A stretch of 64,000 nt of DNA. It comes from Epinephelus fuscoguttatus. Taxonomy: Eukaryota > Chordata > Actinopteri > Perciformes > Serranidae. Shown in pieces: positions 16,301-27,500 of this stretch (position 1 is the first letter of the stretch; each line of letters opens with the position of its first letter). Location of the stretch: assembly GCF_011397635.1 (NCBI RefSeq), contig NC_064773.1:27875449-27939448 (forward strand), read 5' to 3'. The translations under genes were made by a program, and so were the position numbers. The notes under the pieces are model-generated. The model saw nothing but the letters and a program-made list of their open reading frames with translations, did not search any database and had not been told where the DNA came from.

Positions 16301-19300
16301 GCATCTGGTTTACCTTGTGCTCCAAGGTGCTGAAGGCATTTATGGTGCTGCAGGAGAGACCTCAGGTCGTCAGGGGTGGAAAGTGCTTGTAAGCAGTCCT
16401 TGAGCACAGAGGGGGCAGAGGTCAGCCATGACACCGTCTGTTTATGGACAGAAGAAAACATGTCAGCAAGAATGAGGCCATCATATAGTCTGCTCAGAGT
16501 GACATGGGACAAAACTTTAACACTCAGACACAGAACACTTCATCCACCATGACTCTAACAAAACTGCAGCTACTACAACTGCTGGGAAAGATCATGATCT
16601 AAAAGTACTGGACTACAATACTGGATTTTTAGGTAGATACAGATATTCATAACGATACATTGGCTGGTATTATTTTTTATATACACTTGACAACATAAAG
16701 TACACTATGTTATCAATTGTATTTTGTTTTGTACTAATACAAAACTTTTTGTACTAACTTCAAATATATTTAAAAAAAAAAAAGAGTTGGCAAACACAAT
16801 GCTCATGAACCATAAAATATTCTTAATTTTGTAAAAAAAATAAAAAAAAAAAGACATGTTAAAGGTCCAGTGAGTAGGATTTAGGGCAATATATAAAATG
16901 TATGTTTTCTTTGGTGTATAATCACCTTAAAATAAGAATCATTTTGTTTTCGTTACCTCAGAGGAATGAGCTGTTTTTATCTACATAGGGAGCAGGTCCT
17001 CATCTACAGAGATCCCCATGTTGCACCGCCATGTTTCTACAGTAGCCCACAACACGCAACCCAAACACTGGCTCCATATAGGGCCATTCATGTTTTAATG
17101 TTGGCCATCTTATTCAGAAGCCCCTCCGTCACAAGAGCTTCAGAAAAACATCAATTTTTAAAGTGAAACTGCTTCATTCAGTATTTTTACTGGTTTAAAT
17201 CACTGGGTCTGTTTGTTTTGGAGAGGAAGAGACCTCTGTGGATAATCTGGCTCCTGGTAAAAACCTCCTCAACAATGAACACTGAAGGAATTCTAACCAG
17301 GAGAAGATTCAGCTGGTTGCAATCTGCAATCCTCACCACTAGGTGCCACTAAATCCCCCTAAATCTCACATACTGTTCCTTTAATATTATAACCGTTATT
17401 CCACACACAAAAGCAGACATAGAAAGGTTGGGGCATTCTTAAACACAGTGCATGTAAGTACCTGACTGAGGTCTGGTACCGGCAGGAGTTTCTCCAGTTT
17501 AGACAGAAACTCCCACACAAGGAGCTGCATGTCTGTGTCGTAGCTGGGACCATACTCTGTTGGAAAAACCTCCTGGGAAGAACAAAGATAACGGTTGCTC
17601 AAAAATACAACTGTAACAGGACATAAAAAACAACTGCACAAAAAGATTCTCTTTATGGTGCCAGTTGAGTTACAGGTGAAGCTGCCTTGCCTGGTAAAAA
17701 TGCTCCCTCTCTGCTGGATCTTTCAGTAGCGTTTGGATGAGCTCCACAAAAATGGCCTCCTCTGCATCCACCTCTGCATCTCCACTCTGAAAGACATTAC
17801 CAGCGTTATCTCCACACACTATAGAGGCTCTTAATCAATGCTCCATCTGACCCGTAATTACATGGCGAAGGCCCCTGTGCCCCATGTGACAATGACAGAA
17901 AGGACTGACATGTTGTCGCCTGTTTTGGGGAACTGGAATGAGGCACACTGATGTCACTTACTCCTGTGTGTCCTGGGGGGCGGATTCGTTCAAGGTGAGG
18001 CTGTAGGCACAGAATGTTGGCTGTTTCCTCATTTCTGCACAACTCAAGAAGAATCTGAAGAGAAACATGTAGACAGAAAAGTGTCCCTTAGATCAGACAT
18101 ATTACTGTACTATTGTTACTTGATCTCATACAAATGCCACTGACTCACTTTCGCTCTCAGTCGAAGAAGCAGTTTGCCTCGCTGCTTTGGGCTGAGCAGG
18201 TCTGGAACTGTTGCCGTCACCAGCATCACAAACTCATCAAGCTTTTCATAATCAAGGACCTCTCTCCGCTGAGCCACCTGCCACATGGCTGCAGAGAGCA
18301 GCCGCAGAGGAGGTATCAGCAGCCTTAATGATGACAACGGCAGGAAGATGTCTGTGGAAACATGGACATGGAGTGGACAGGGTCATGATAGGAGGTGGAG
18401 GACGTTTTCAGATCCTTTACTTTAGTAAAAGTACAACTACAAAACCATGAAAATTCTTCACACCAAGTCAAAGTGCTGCATTAAAAACCATACTTAACTA
18501 AAAGTATGTAAGTGCTATCGTTAAAAAGTACTTCAAGTATGAAAAGAAAAAGTATTCAAAGTGCAGTAAAATGTTCCCTGTCAGTGTGTTTTACTGTATT
18601 TTATTGTGTTTCATGTATATGTTGTATCATATTACTGCTGTATTAATGTGTATGTTGTATTTTACTGGTTGTGCTCGTTTTCACTCCTTTATATACTGTC
18701 GGGTAGTTTCATCTACAGCAATGCATCATGGTCTCTAAGATCATATGTTTGTAGCGTGGCTGTCCTGTGAGAACCACATGTCTAAAGTTTTTTCATAGTG
18801 TCAGACAAACAGCCTCGTTTTCAGCTTTGTGGCGATGCATTGTCCAGGAGGGTTTTTTAAGAGTTTGTTCCACTTAAGAAGCAGGAGATTTTTCTCAACA
18901 CATAAAGGAACACTTCATCCTTCAGTTTATCACAAATATTCAACATCTGGACAGAAATGGATAAAACTGTATTTTAAAAGGTAACTAAAGTTGTCAGATG
19001 TAGTGGAGTAAAAAAAATACAGTATTCACCTCTGAGATGTAGTAAAGTAGCAGTATAGAGCTGCATAAAATCACAACACTCAAGTAAAGTACAGGTAACT
19101 TGAATGTGTACTTCAGAAGAGCACTTGAGTAAACATACTTAGTTAAATTCCACCACTGGTCATGATGTACTGTGGTGAAATGTCTTCTTGTAACACACTT
19201 TAGTGGTGGAACCTGACTAATGTGTGCACGTTGGCACTTAAGTTTAAATCTGACTTCAATATTGAAAAAGGCGAAGGACTTATAGGGGAACACCATCTAA

Positions 19301-20741
19301 ATTAAGAATTCAAATATGTTATTTCTATGGCATAGGAAAGTAATATCAATATTTGCTAACATGAGCTACTCTCTTTCAAAGCCGGAGACCAGAGCGGTAA
19401 GTATCAAACTTGTGATGTCACAGGGCAGGGGTAGGCAACCTGCATCAAGAGTGGTGTTTTGAGTCTCCTTAGTGAAGCTAGCCGTGGATTCCAATTCCAG
19501 AAAGGAAAAGTTTTGGAGGAAAACATTGAATTTAATAGTATATTAGTATAGTATAATTTAGTATAATCATAGACAGATTTATTTACTTTTGCTGCAAGGT
19601 ACCAAATATTCATATCATCACTACTGCAGAGTAGCCACCTACTGGTAAAACATATTAATGATTAGACCTATAAGTAATGTTGATAAGCTAATTTACACTT
19701 AAAAAGGCTGTGTTACCTCTATCATACGGCTCAAATATATTTTGTGGCTCCAGGCAGATTGAATTAATTTTTTTGGACCAAAAAAGGCCCTCCTGGTAGT
19801 AAAGGTTGCTGACCCTTGTCATAGGGTATAAAGCTCAAGTCTGGAGCCGCTCCATAGAAGAATAATAGGAGCCTGATTTTGTGAACCCACAGGATGTTTG
19901 TTTTCTTTTTTAAACCCAAATAAGCTTTATTCTATTGTAGTGTTCTCCAGTGTGAAACAGAAAATGTACCAATATACTCAGAACATTCCCCTCTCATCTT
20001 TCACCATTTATTGTCTATGGAGCAGCTCCGGACTTTATACTTGAGTTTTGCACTCTAGCTTTGGGATTTTGGAGATATTTGTTCATTTTTACTATAATTT
20101 TGGACGGTCTTAGACCTTAGGAGTAACATGTATAGATTTTTAAAATGGGTGAAGTCTCCCTTTAAAGTAAGTAAACATTTAGTTACTGGGGAAATACTGT
20201 ATGAGATGTTTTGTTGGAGCATGTATTGGAGTCAGAGTGCACATTAGAGAGTTGTGTTACAGTAAAAACATGCCAACTACACAGCCTTACGTGTTCTATA
20301 TAGTTTTGTCTATTTTACTAATACTTGTCTTGCTGTCTCAGCACTGTACCTGCCATGCATAATGTCCTGCACTTAGAAATCCCTCACACACAGTACTAAT
20401 ACACCAGAACTCCTTACAGCTGATTTAGCTTAGTTAGCCTCAAAGCTAAAAGAGTGGGAGCTGTGGTTTACAAAATACTGGTTTGTCGGAACCACAAAGG
20501 AAACTTCACACTTTCGTTTACTTACGAACAATACTTAGGTTCTTACATAAAGTTAATATTAACTTAATTCCATGTGTTCACATGACATCTGTTAGCTACA
20601 ATCACTGCTGTTAGCTGAGGCTAACTCATAACGACACCATGCAGCACAGCTAGTTCACTGTTAGCTGCGATAAAAGGATTTAACGATGCAGTAAAACGGA
20701 CCTGTGTTTTCCACTTGATAGGAACTGCCTGTGGTTTCCAT
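13317..20741 (-). CDS. TIN2 N-terminal-domain C2H2 zinc-finger protein
   Basis: Seven minus-strand exons join in phase: 20702-20741, 18149-18351, 17962-18054, 17691-17786, 17462-17572, 16314-16437 and 13317-14797, giving 715 residues. Residues ~14-222 resemble the TIN2 (TINF2) N-terminal domain: '[19 protein letters not shown]' matches human AAASWQVVRGRCVEHF, 'LRLRAKILLELC' matches GLKAKVVVELI, and '[18 protein letters not shown]' matches KLLFEYLCQLEKALPTPQ. In TIN2 this TRFH-like fold binds TPP1 and TRF2 at telomeres. From ~296 to ~705 follow 14 C2H2 fingers with TGERP linkers, preceded by one degenerate finger. Finger 3 is C2HC and finger 6 has a shortened C-x1-C pair (FACECGK). The intron after 17691 has a GC-AG donor. 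The product is probably a nuclear DNA-binding factor; target and telomere role are unknown. The first exon starts at ATG 20741 and ends in phase 1, matching exon 2. Confidence 0.9.
14798..16313 (-). other. Intron between TIN2-like domain and finger exon
   Basis: This 1.5-kb intron joins the exon ending ..LGAQ|G to the single large zinc-finger exon. I see no transposon with clear ends, no RNA gene and no extra exon. A 121-codon plus-strand ORF at 15417 shows no recognisable features. Confidence 0.45.
16859..17384. mobile_element. TTAA-flanked MITE, copy 1
   Basis: The left end is TTAA then 'aggtccagtgagtaggattt'. The right end is its inverted counterpart ('aaatctcacatactgttcct') followed by TTAA. 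The inverted ends and TTAA duplication fit a non-autonomous piggyBac- or Kolobok-type element. The same family recurs at 21097-21506. It sits inside an intron of the zinc-finger gene. Confidence 0.75.
18391..19162. mobile_element. Repeat of the fish 'agtaaaagtac' family
   Basis: The left end has 'cagatcctttactttagtaa' and the right end reads, reversed, 'gtggtggaatttaactaagt'. These are characteristic ends of a very common fish DNA repeat with internal 'aagtaaaagt' words. The exact borders and superfamily cannot be fixed by eye. It lies in the first intron of the zinc-finger gene. Confidence 0.6.
19426..19818. mobile_element. Non-autonomous hAT element with 8-bp target duplication
   Basis: The left terminus CAGGGGTAGGCAACC is inverted at the right as GGTTGCTGACCCTTG, the classical hAT terminal repeat. 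Flanks are tcacaggg (19418-19425) and tcataggg (19819-19826), an 8-bp target-site duplication with one mismatch. The 393-bp element has no transposase ORF. It is inserted into another repeat, which continues on both sides. Confidence 0.88.
19827..20045. repeat. Inverted-arm repeat interrupted by the hAT element
   Basis: Arms at about 19827-19858 ('tataaagctcaagtctggag', then 'ccgctccatag') and about 20003-20040 ('ctatggagcagctccggact', then 'ttatacttgag') are inverted copies. The sequence left of the hAT insertion, from about 19380, probably belongs to the same element. The remaining intron to 20701 shows nothing distinctive. Confidence 0.55.
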
Positions 20742-20860
20742 GATTAAAACAATGTATAGTCACTTTTTAGAATTAGTCGACAGAGATTGCAAGCCATTTG
20801 TTGTTAGTTCCTCACAGACCGGAAACACGTGCGGAAAACTTTCAAAATAAGACATCTCAC
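20742..20860 (-). promoter_or_regulatory. Putative promoter of the TIN2-domain zinc-finger gene
   Basis: Just upstream of the start at 20741 are a CCGGAA ETS-type motif and a CACGTG E-box (about 20819-20831). CpG enrichment is weak and no TATA box is evident at a suitable distance. The assignment rests mainly on position. Confidence 0.35.
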
Positions 20861-20950
20861 TTAAGTACAACCGGTACAAACAGTATAAAGTGCAGCTATC
20901 CAAAATACCTCTCATGAATAGCACCAGCTGATAATATGCAAAAAGCAGAC

Positions 20951-20952
<2 letters not shown>

Positions 20953-20987
<35 letters not shown>
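20953..20987. repeat. (TA)n microsatellite
   Basis: An uninterrupted TA run of about 35 bp lies upstream of the zinc-finger gene. Confidence 0.95.
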
Positions 20988-20989
<2 letters not shown>

Positions 20990-21096
20990 AAATTCATCAG
21001 ATTAGTCAGTGTAGACGGTTATTAAATAATCTGTGTGGGCAGAAACACAGTAGGAGGCTTATCCCTCATTATCTATCAGGTAAACTAAACAGTGTA

Positions 21097-21506
21097 TTAA
21101 AGGTCCAGTGTGTAGGATTTAGGGGCATCAACTGGCAGAAATGGTACTTAATATTCATAATTTTTTTTTTATCAGTTTCTAATCACCCCCAAAAACGAAC
21201 CATTGTATTGTCATTACCTTAAAATGTAGCAATTCTGGGGCAACCTCTAGCTCACCTGGTAGAGTGTACGTCCCTATCAATGAAGGAATAAATGTCAAAA
21301 AAATATCTTGAAAAGAAAAGATCTACATACCAAGAGGGTCATCTCCCAGAATCTGGCATTATTCTACAGCAGCCCAGAACAGACAAACCACTCACTTTAG
21401 ATAGGGCCATTTGTGTTTCAGGTCAGCCATGTAGTTCTCCTACATGCTTGTTACAGGTGAATCTCACTGCTAGAAGCGGCAAAAATCCTACACACTGGAC
21501 CTTTAA
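21097..21506. mobile_element. TTAA-flanked MITE, copy 2
   Basis: It begins with TTAA and 'aggtccagtgtgtaggattt' and ends with the inverted 'aaatcctacacactggacct' and TTAA. The terminal inverted repeats are nearly perfect, better preserved than in copy 1 at 16859-17384. The element has no coding capacity; the 80-codon ORF inside it has no protein-like features. Confidence 0.85.
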
Positions 21507-21720
21507 TGGTGGTTTGTTGTGTATTATTGCCTAAAGCTAACTACTAGTTTATAACCCTGACAGCAGAAATAACACTCCAAGGCAATGTTGCAATGCATGC
21601 ACAGTAAATCAGTAGACTACTGAACTTAGCTAGCTTTTATATAATAATAGTGATTTAAAAATGTGTGTAAATGTGAAGAGCTAAACAAGAACCAAATGGT
21701 CACCATTTAGTAGGTAGGTA

Positions 21721-22190
21721 AAACATTTTATTCGAGTATTTTCGATGTGCAAAGTTTAACATTTTTCATGTGCTGGGATGATATTCCACAACTTCATCAG
21801 TTTATTTTGTCTTCTTTTTTTTTTAACCTAATTTCCCCTCTGGGGATCAGTGAAGATCATTAGATGGCCATTGTCACTTTTTAATAAAAATACTTTCAGT
21901 TTCTTTCTCTTCCCCAAGGGAACAACGTGAATCCATCCATGCAGAAAGACAGTCCACAGCAACTGGCAACACGTCACCGAGGGAAGGAGCTCAGTGGGTC
22001 AAAGCAGAATGCCACATGTGTACAAGACTGGCAGATCTGTGGTCCAAGCTAGGAAACTTGGGATGTAATATCCATTAGCGTGGTGTTAAATTCAGTCAAA
22101 GCTGGGTTAGCGTTCCTGACAGCAGGGCAGGACCATCACTCCATGTCTTCAGGCTCCTGAGTCCAGGGGACAAACCCTAAACCTAAACGA
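21721..22190 (-). other. arln: Putative arln 3' UTR exon
   Basis: On the minus strand an acceptor (ctcgtttag) ends at about 22191. From there a non-coding stretch runs to a reverse-strand AATAAA at 21727-21732. This fits the spliced 3' UTR implied by the donor right after the arln stop codon. The intron 22191-22942 shows nothing else. Confidence 0.5.
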
Positions 22191-22946
22191 GAGTAATAAC
22201 ATTCAAGACAAAATTTAAACCCCAGCAAACAAAATAAGGTACAGATGATCTACAGTGAGGTCACCAAATACAACATTTTGCTTTAAACTGAATAAAGGCA
22301 GAGTGTACTAAAATGTTAGTTGTGGCTCTAACAGCTTACTACATTTAGGGGAAACAGTTTGTGCAAACGTCAGCACCAGTATTGCTACACTGTGCTCTCA
22401 AACTACTCAGTGCCTACAAAGACTATTCACCTCACCCTACCTGTTCTTTATCATTTAAATCTAGCCACAGCTTAATTTATTCCCTGACACAATCTATATC
22501 ATAATAACAAGCTATCACTCCAAACTACTCTGAAACAAAGTCATTTTAAAGCCCAAATCAGGAGACGTTTACATGGAAATTCCCATGGCACACTGTGTAA
22601 GAGCTGACATGTCTGGTTGATTAATTTTTTAGAAGGAGTATGAGTATGTTTACATTGTAATTACTACTGTGGTCTCCTGTACAGGAACTCGTATCTGATG
22701 TTTGAACAAGCAGCCAAACATAAAGGGCAACAGCAGTTAGTGGCTGGGTCGAATACCTGAAGGATAAAAGCTTCTTGGCTTGAGAAACTTAAACTGAAAT
22801 ACAGTTTAGTGAATAACATCCTGTTAAGTGACAAATTAAAGGCGTCATTTAATTTTCTATCACTTCAGACTAATTTAGCTCAGTGGATTAGCAACTTCCG
22901 TAGCCGCCCTCTCAGTTACAAAATGAAAACTTCTCCACTTACCTTT

Positions 22947-23114
22947 CTACGGGACGATGTAATACATGAAGAGGAAAAACGCCACGTCAAAGAGCACGAA
23001 CATCCAAAAGTCATACCAGTAGGAGTGCTGCGGTAAAGATACCGAAGCTCCTTTGGGTTTAGACATTTTATCGTCTCTTTCTGACTCCGTCATGGGAGAC
23101 GTGCCTGGTCCCAT
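22947..23114 (-). CDS. arln: Another-regulin (ALN) micropeptide homologue
   Basis: This 55-residue single-pass membrane peptide has a C-terminus reading QHSYWYDFWMFVLFDVAFFL and then FMYYIVP. It closely matches human another-regulin (C4orf3/ARLN), KHSYWLDLWLFILFDVVVFL.. as remembered. ALN is a tail-anchored ER protein that binds and inhibits SERCA in non-muscle tissues, a member of the phospholamban/sarcolipin/myoregulin group. The hydrophilic N-terminal half contains charged residues (TESERDDKMSKPKG) and faces the cytosol; the last ~25 residues form the membrane helix. I chose ATG 23114. An upstream in-frame ATG at 23195 would add 27 residues unlike the family, and further in-frame ATGs lie at 23093 and 23072. 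The coding exon ends 4 nt after the stop with donor AAAG|gtaagt, so the 3' UTR is spliced. Confidence 0.9.
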   Translation of the reverse strand: MGPGTSPMTESERDDKMSKPKGASVSLPQHSYWYDFWMFVLFDVAFFLFMYYIVP

Positions 23115-23689
23115 GTTTGCCTTGGGTACAGCTGCGCGAGCTCCCCGGAAGAGAACAAACAAGATGTCGAGTAGCCCTTCAAAATAAAATAACATGGTGC
23201 TAGGTTTCGATAACCAATACTAGTATTTCATTTGTAATTTTTTCCCCAGTAAAAACATAACTTTTGACACGTTCACTGCATTTTTCACTTCCTGCATTTT
23301 CTTGTTTATTTGTATTCGTATTGTAAACACTAATTTTAGATAGATGTATGACAGACTTGTGTCTAACAAAGCTTATTACCCACCCTCTGGGATCTAGCAG
23401 TCACTGTTTTTCTATCTGACTACACATGACTGTCAGGGGCGTAGGTACAGACAGTGTAGGCAGTGACGTTGCACTGGTGCCCTGGGGGAGGGGCGGGGGG
23501 CTCGAATTATGACGCCCACCCTGAACACGCCAGAGGGTCGCTATACGTTCTTTATGCTGCCTTTGCATTTTTGCAAATCAAACAATGGCGGCATTATGCT
23601 CCTCCAGCAGGCCGGCATCGCAGAAGCAAAAGAGGTGCCACAGGCATGACATGTAACACTACAGCACCAGCCTCTAGTGTGACATATAA

Positions 23690-24316
23690 AGTGAGATTTA
23701 TACTTCTGCGTCGAATCGACACTGTACCTACACAGTAGACTCTGCTTCAACGTAGAGCCTACACAGTACCCTACACTGTTGCTTGACATGCACCTCCCCA
23801 GAAATGTAACTCAGTGGAAACAAAGCTTTTATTTGACAGAAAAGAAACAATAAATTGTGAAAACAATAAAGCTCCCACAAAGTAACATTTTGTCTTGTGT
23901 GTGATTTATCCTGGCTTCATATGAGTGTGGGAAATCTCTGCTAGTTGCTAGGCTAATATATACAATGTAAAATGCCATAGGCTTGAGCCAAAAACATTTA
24001 CATGTTGTATTTGTTGGGAAAATGTGTCCAGCGAAAGACAAGTGTTTGTCTGTGAATGCTGCGAGTTATAGTGAAGCTGATTTGTGTGCTTGTGTTTGAA
24101 ATTGTCTCTATTAAGCCATATTTAATGTCTGTTTAATGCGTGTTTTGAATCAACTAAATTTTACAACACTTCACAGAAACCCCCCTGTTGACTAGTGGTT
24201 TGGAGGTGTGACTGCAGAGTGACACAGACACACCTCCGTAGAAGTAAAAATGCTCATAACGTAGACCAGGTGCGTAGGCTATGGCATAGAGCTGATGCAC
24301 AAGTATAAATCCAGCT
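23690..24316. mobile_element. PIF/Harbinger-like MITE with TAA duplication
   Basis: The left terminus AGTGAGATTTATACTTCTGC is inverted at the right ('ttgtgcatc' side reading GTATAAATCCAGCT). Flanking TAA triplets at 23687-23689 and 24317-24319 form a 3-bp target duplication typical of PIF/Harbinger. No transposase ORF survives. A further GC-rich repeat fragment ('caggggcgtaggtacagaca') precedes it at about 23436. Confidence 0.7.
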
Positions 24317-24522
24317 TAACATACGCATTGGCAGCGCTTTTATTAGATAAACTATGAAAACACTATTCAGTTAAATAAATTATTTCTTATTTTCTTTGGT
24401 ATTTTGTCACATATAGACATGCAATAATGATTGTCCGGTAATATGTTAATACCTTGTGTGCGAAGCAAGCTGAGCCAAACTGCAAACCGATTGCACAATC
24501 ATGCCTTTCAAACATAAAACTC

Positions 24523-24550
24523 TGTGTGTGTGTATGTGTGTGTGTGTGTG
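24523..24550. repeat. (TG)n microsatellite
   Basis: A short TG run with one interruption (tgta), in intergenic DNA. Confidence 0.9.
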
Positions 24551-27500
24551 CTTCATAAGTAACAACTAGTGTGCACTCAAGCCCACAATAATAATATGCA
24601 CTGGGGCTTGTCGTAGCTACCTCACACCATTGGACAGTGTCATCCTGTCTTATTTTGGTTCGATGCCCTTTAGTTGTTTAGTAATCACGTTTTCTATAGA
24701 AAAAGATTTAGATATTTAGCTCATATTGCTACTAACATTATTGTGACATTGGCACTGACATATTTTTGATAAAAGCTGCTTAGTTGTCCACTTATTGTAA
24801 TAATGTCAAAATGCTGATAGGTGCAGTGTTAATACGGTTTATATCCTCCTGTGCCCTGAACCTTTGTTTGGTATGCATTTTTAATTTCTCCTAGCTATCT
24901 GAGATCAAAAGACCCCAATAAGTATAAAAAGCTAAGCATTGTCAATGATAATAAAGTCCTCCAGTGTCCTCCAATGAGATTACAATAAAATGCCATTGTC
25001 TTCAAACAAGTACTTCCTAATAAAGTCTTAATGTCTTAGCTTGTTACCGTTGCTTAAATTGGTCAAATTTGTTGCCATATCAAACCAGTTTCAACCACTA
25101 TGTGATCAGGTTTTGGACCTTGTCCACTTTGGTGTCAGCATTGGCTGCAGACTGACTTGGCAGAAATGGCTGCCATCTTGTTTTTACATGGATTAATGTA
25201 TTGTGCTCTTTCTACCACTAGATGGCACAAATAAGTGTCCACAAATGAGGGCAACAGCTCTAAGTTAAGTACAATGAAGTATAAGGTCAACCCAAAATGT
25301 TCACAGGAGGATATTCAAACTGATTAAGTTTATTTCTTCTGCTGACAGCTCTAGATTCATTGCTCTCAAGGTGAGGAGCAAGTTTTCTACAGACACTTAG
25401 GGATTAAAGGTACTTGGTTTTGCTAAAGTAATACAGACCATTTCTATTGGACCTAGTAAGTTCAGTGTCCTGTTTACTTTAACCCTGATAAATGATAAAC
25501 GGTTCTGACTTAATTTGTGACCTGTACTAAATGTTTTTTTTTATAATCTCAAAGTACAAGGCCACTGTAACATGCTGACATTCTTTATATTCATTTTGAA
25601 TCACTCATCTCCGATGCCTTTACCCTCCACTCCATTAACCGCCCAAAACACACCATACATTTCAGTTGGACACAGAAAAAGGCTCAGCATGTTGTTTGCT
25701 CGTGTGACACCAAATACCATTTATTAGGGCTTTACAAAGACTACAAAATCCTCCAGATGAGTTAAATCACTGTCTCTGTCTATTTACATGATATGTTACA
25801 TACAAATGTACAAAATATAAAACATTTAAGGACAAATGTTTCACCCAAAAAGAAGAAAACTTTCTCTCAAACCAGAGTAAATGCTATGGTTTTCAACTGA
25901 GATGTAACTGCAAAGTGTAAAGTGGGGAAAAATGACCAGCTGATCATCAACACTATGGTGTACACTGTTAACGGTGCCAAAGTTCTGCTAGCTTGGGATT
26001 CTCATGGCCCACAACAGGAGTGTAGAGTAGCTGAGAGGGTGAATTGTGGGAGATATAAGCTCAGGTTTGATACACGAGTGTAACTGTAGGTAAGGAGCAA
26101 CCTGTTACCATGGTAACTGCCCCTTTATCATGCAACTAAACACCCTTGCAGACGCAAGGCCGACCAAGTTGGCCAGATACATGTGTGAACCATCAGAGGC
26201 TTGGCTGCAGAGACACATGTGAAGCTGAACACAGGTAGGATTGTAGAGGATAGGATTGTCCTGAGGTTGTGACAACATGACTTCTTGGTCTCTGATGGGT
26301 TTTGACTGACCAGTAGCACCTGTTGGATGTATACAGTACGGTGTCAGGTCAGCTTCGGTGCCTCGGACAGCTTGCAAGCCTAACGTGGCGGTAAGCTTGG
26401 GTGAAAATGTCCAGAGAGGAAGTGCATCTAAGGAACAACAGGGCATTCCTAAAGACGGAGAGGATCCAGAGAATATTATGGCAGGAAGGGGGGATACTGG
26501 AAAAGTGCCTATTTTTTCTCAGTCTGTGATTTTTGTGAGCTAAAAACTGTTTCTTACTGTACACCGTATGCCTCCTGCATAGGCAAAACATCCAATCACC
26601 ACAAGACACACACCTGTTTCTGACAGCGTGTTGAGTTTTTGCATTTCTTTTTTTTCTCTCTGTTTTCAAAGTACAATAATTTACTCAGCGGGTTAAGCAT
26701 ATTGTAACATCAACAGGGCAGAATGCATCTTTGATTCACTGTGCAAGACTTAAGTATTTACAACCCACCCCGACCTCAAAGTGTGCAAAACCAACCCACT
26801 CGTTAAACAAAGAGAGGACAATCAAAATTCAAAATGGCTTCCGTCCAATACACGCATACGTAACGGTAAAGGTCTCTCCTTGATGCATCCCCTTTAAAAA
26901 GCTTCAAAACATGCTCATCAGGCTAAAAAACCCAAAACAGTTTGGTTGTGCTCCTGTTCAAGTGAGCCCAGCTCAACTGGGCGAAAAAACAACAACTAAA
27001 AAATACCCCACCCCTTTTTTTAAATGTTTTTACAATATTGGTCAGTTTTAAATTCAAATACAGCATTTTATACTTTAACTGTCAGAAACAAGAAAGGGCG
27101 GTTTGGAGGAAGAGGGAGCAAGAAAACAAAAAACAAAAAGAGGCTGTTTTTCCGACTACAAGCAGCTTCTTTGACATAGCAGGAAGCAGATCATCATCAT
27201 CGTCTGACATTAGCGTCTCTTCTTCTCACTCGGGAGCAGAGGATGCCTCCCAGACTTTTGCACATTTAAGGCAGTGAGAAAGCACCAATATCATTGTTCC
27301 CTTTCTCAGCTCTTGGGCCGATCTGGTTCACTTGCATTTCAAAATACTTTGGATTCTTTTTTGGTACCTCATGGATACCATATGGGTGCAGATGCTGAAC
27401 AAGACTATCAAATGAGTTCCAGACAGGACACCTTGTCACCTTGCATCATTCAGTTCAGTATTAATTTGTTGATTGATCAGCTCTGATTCATATCTGTTGA

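Noticed and set aside
23115-23195. 27-residue upstream extension of the arln ORF (MLFYFEGLLD...)
   Set aside because: It is in frame, but the sequence is unlike ALN family N-termini and probably represents 5' UTR or promoter.
26105-26446. 113-codon minus-strand ORF in the intergenic gap
   Set aside because: No splice sites in useful phase, no recognisable domain, mixed composition; length is compatible with chance.
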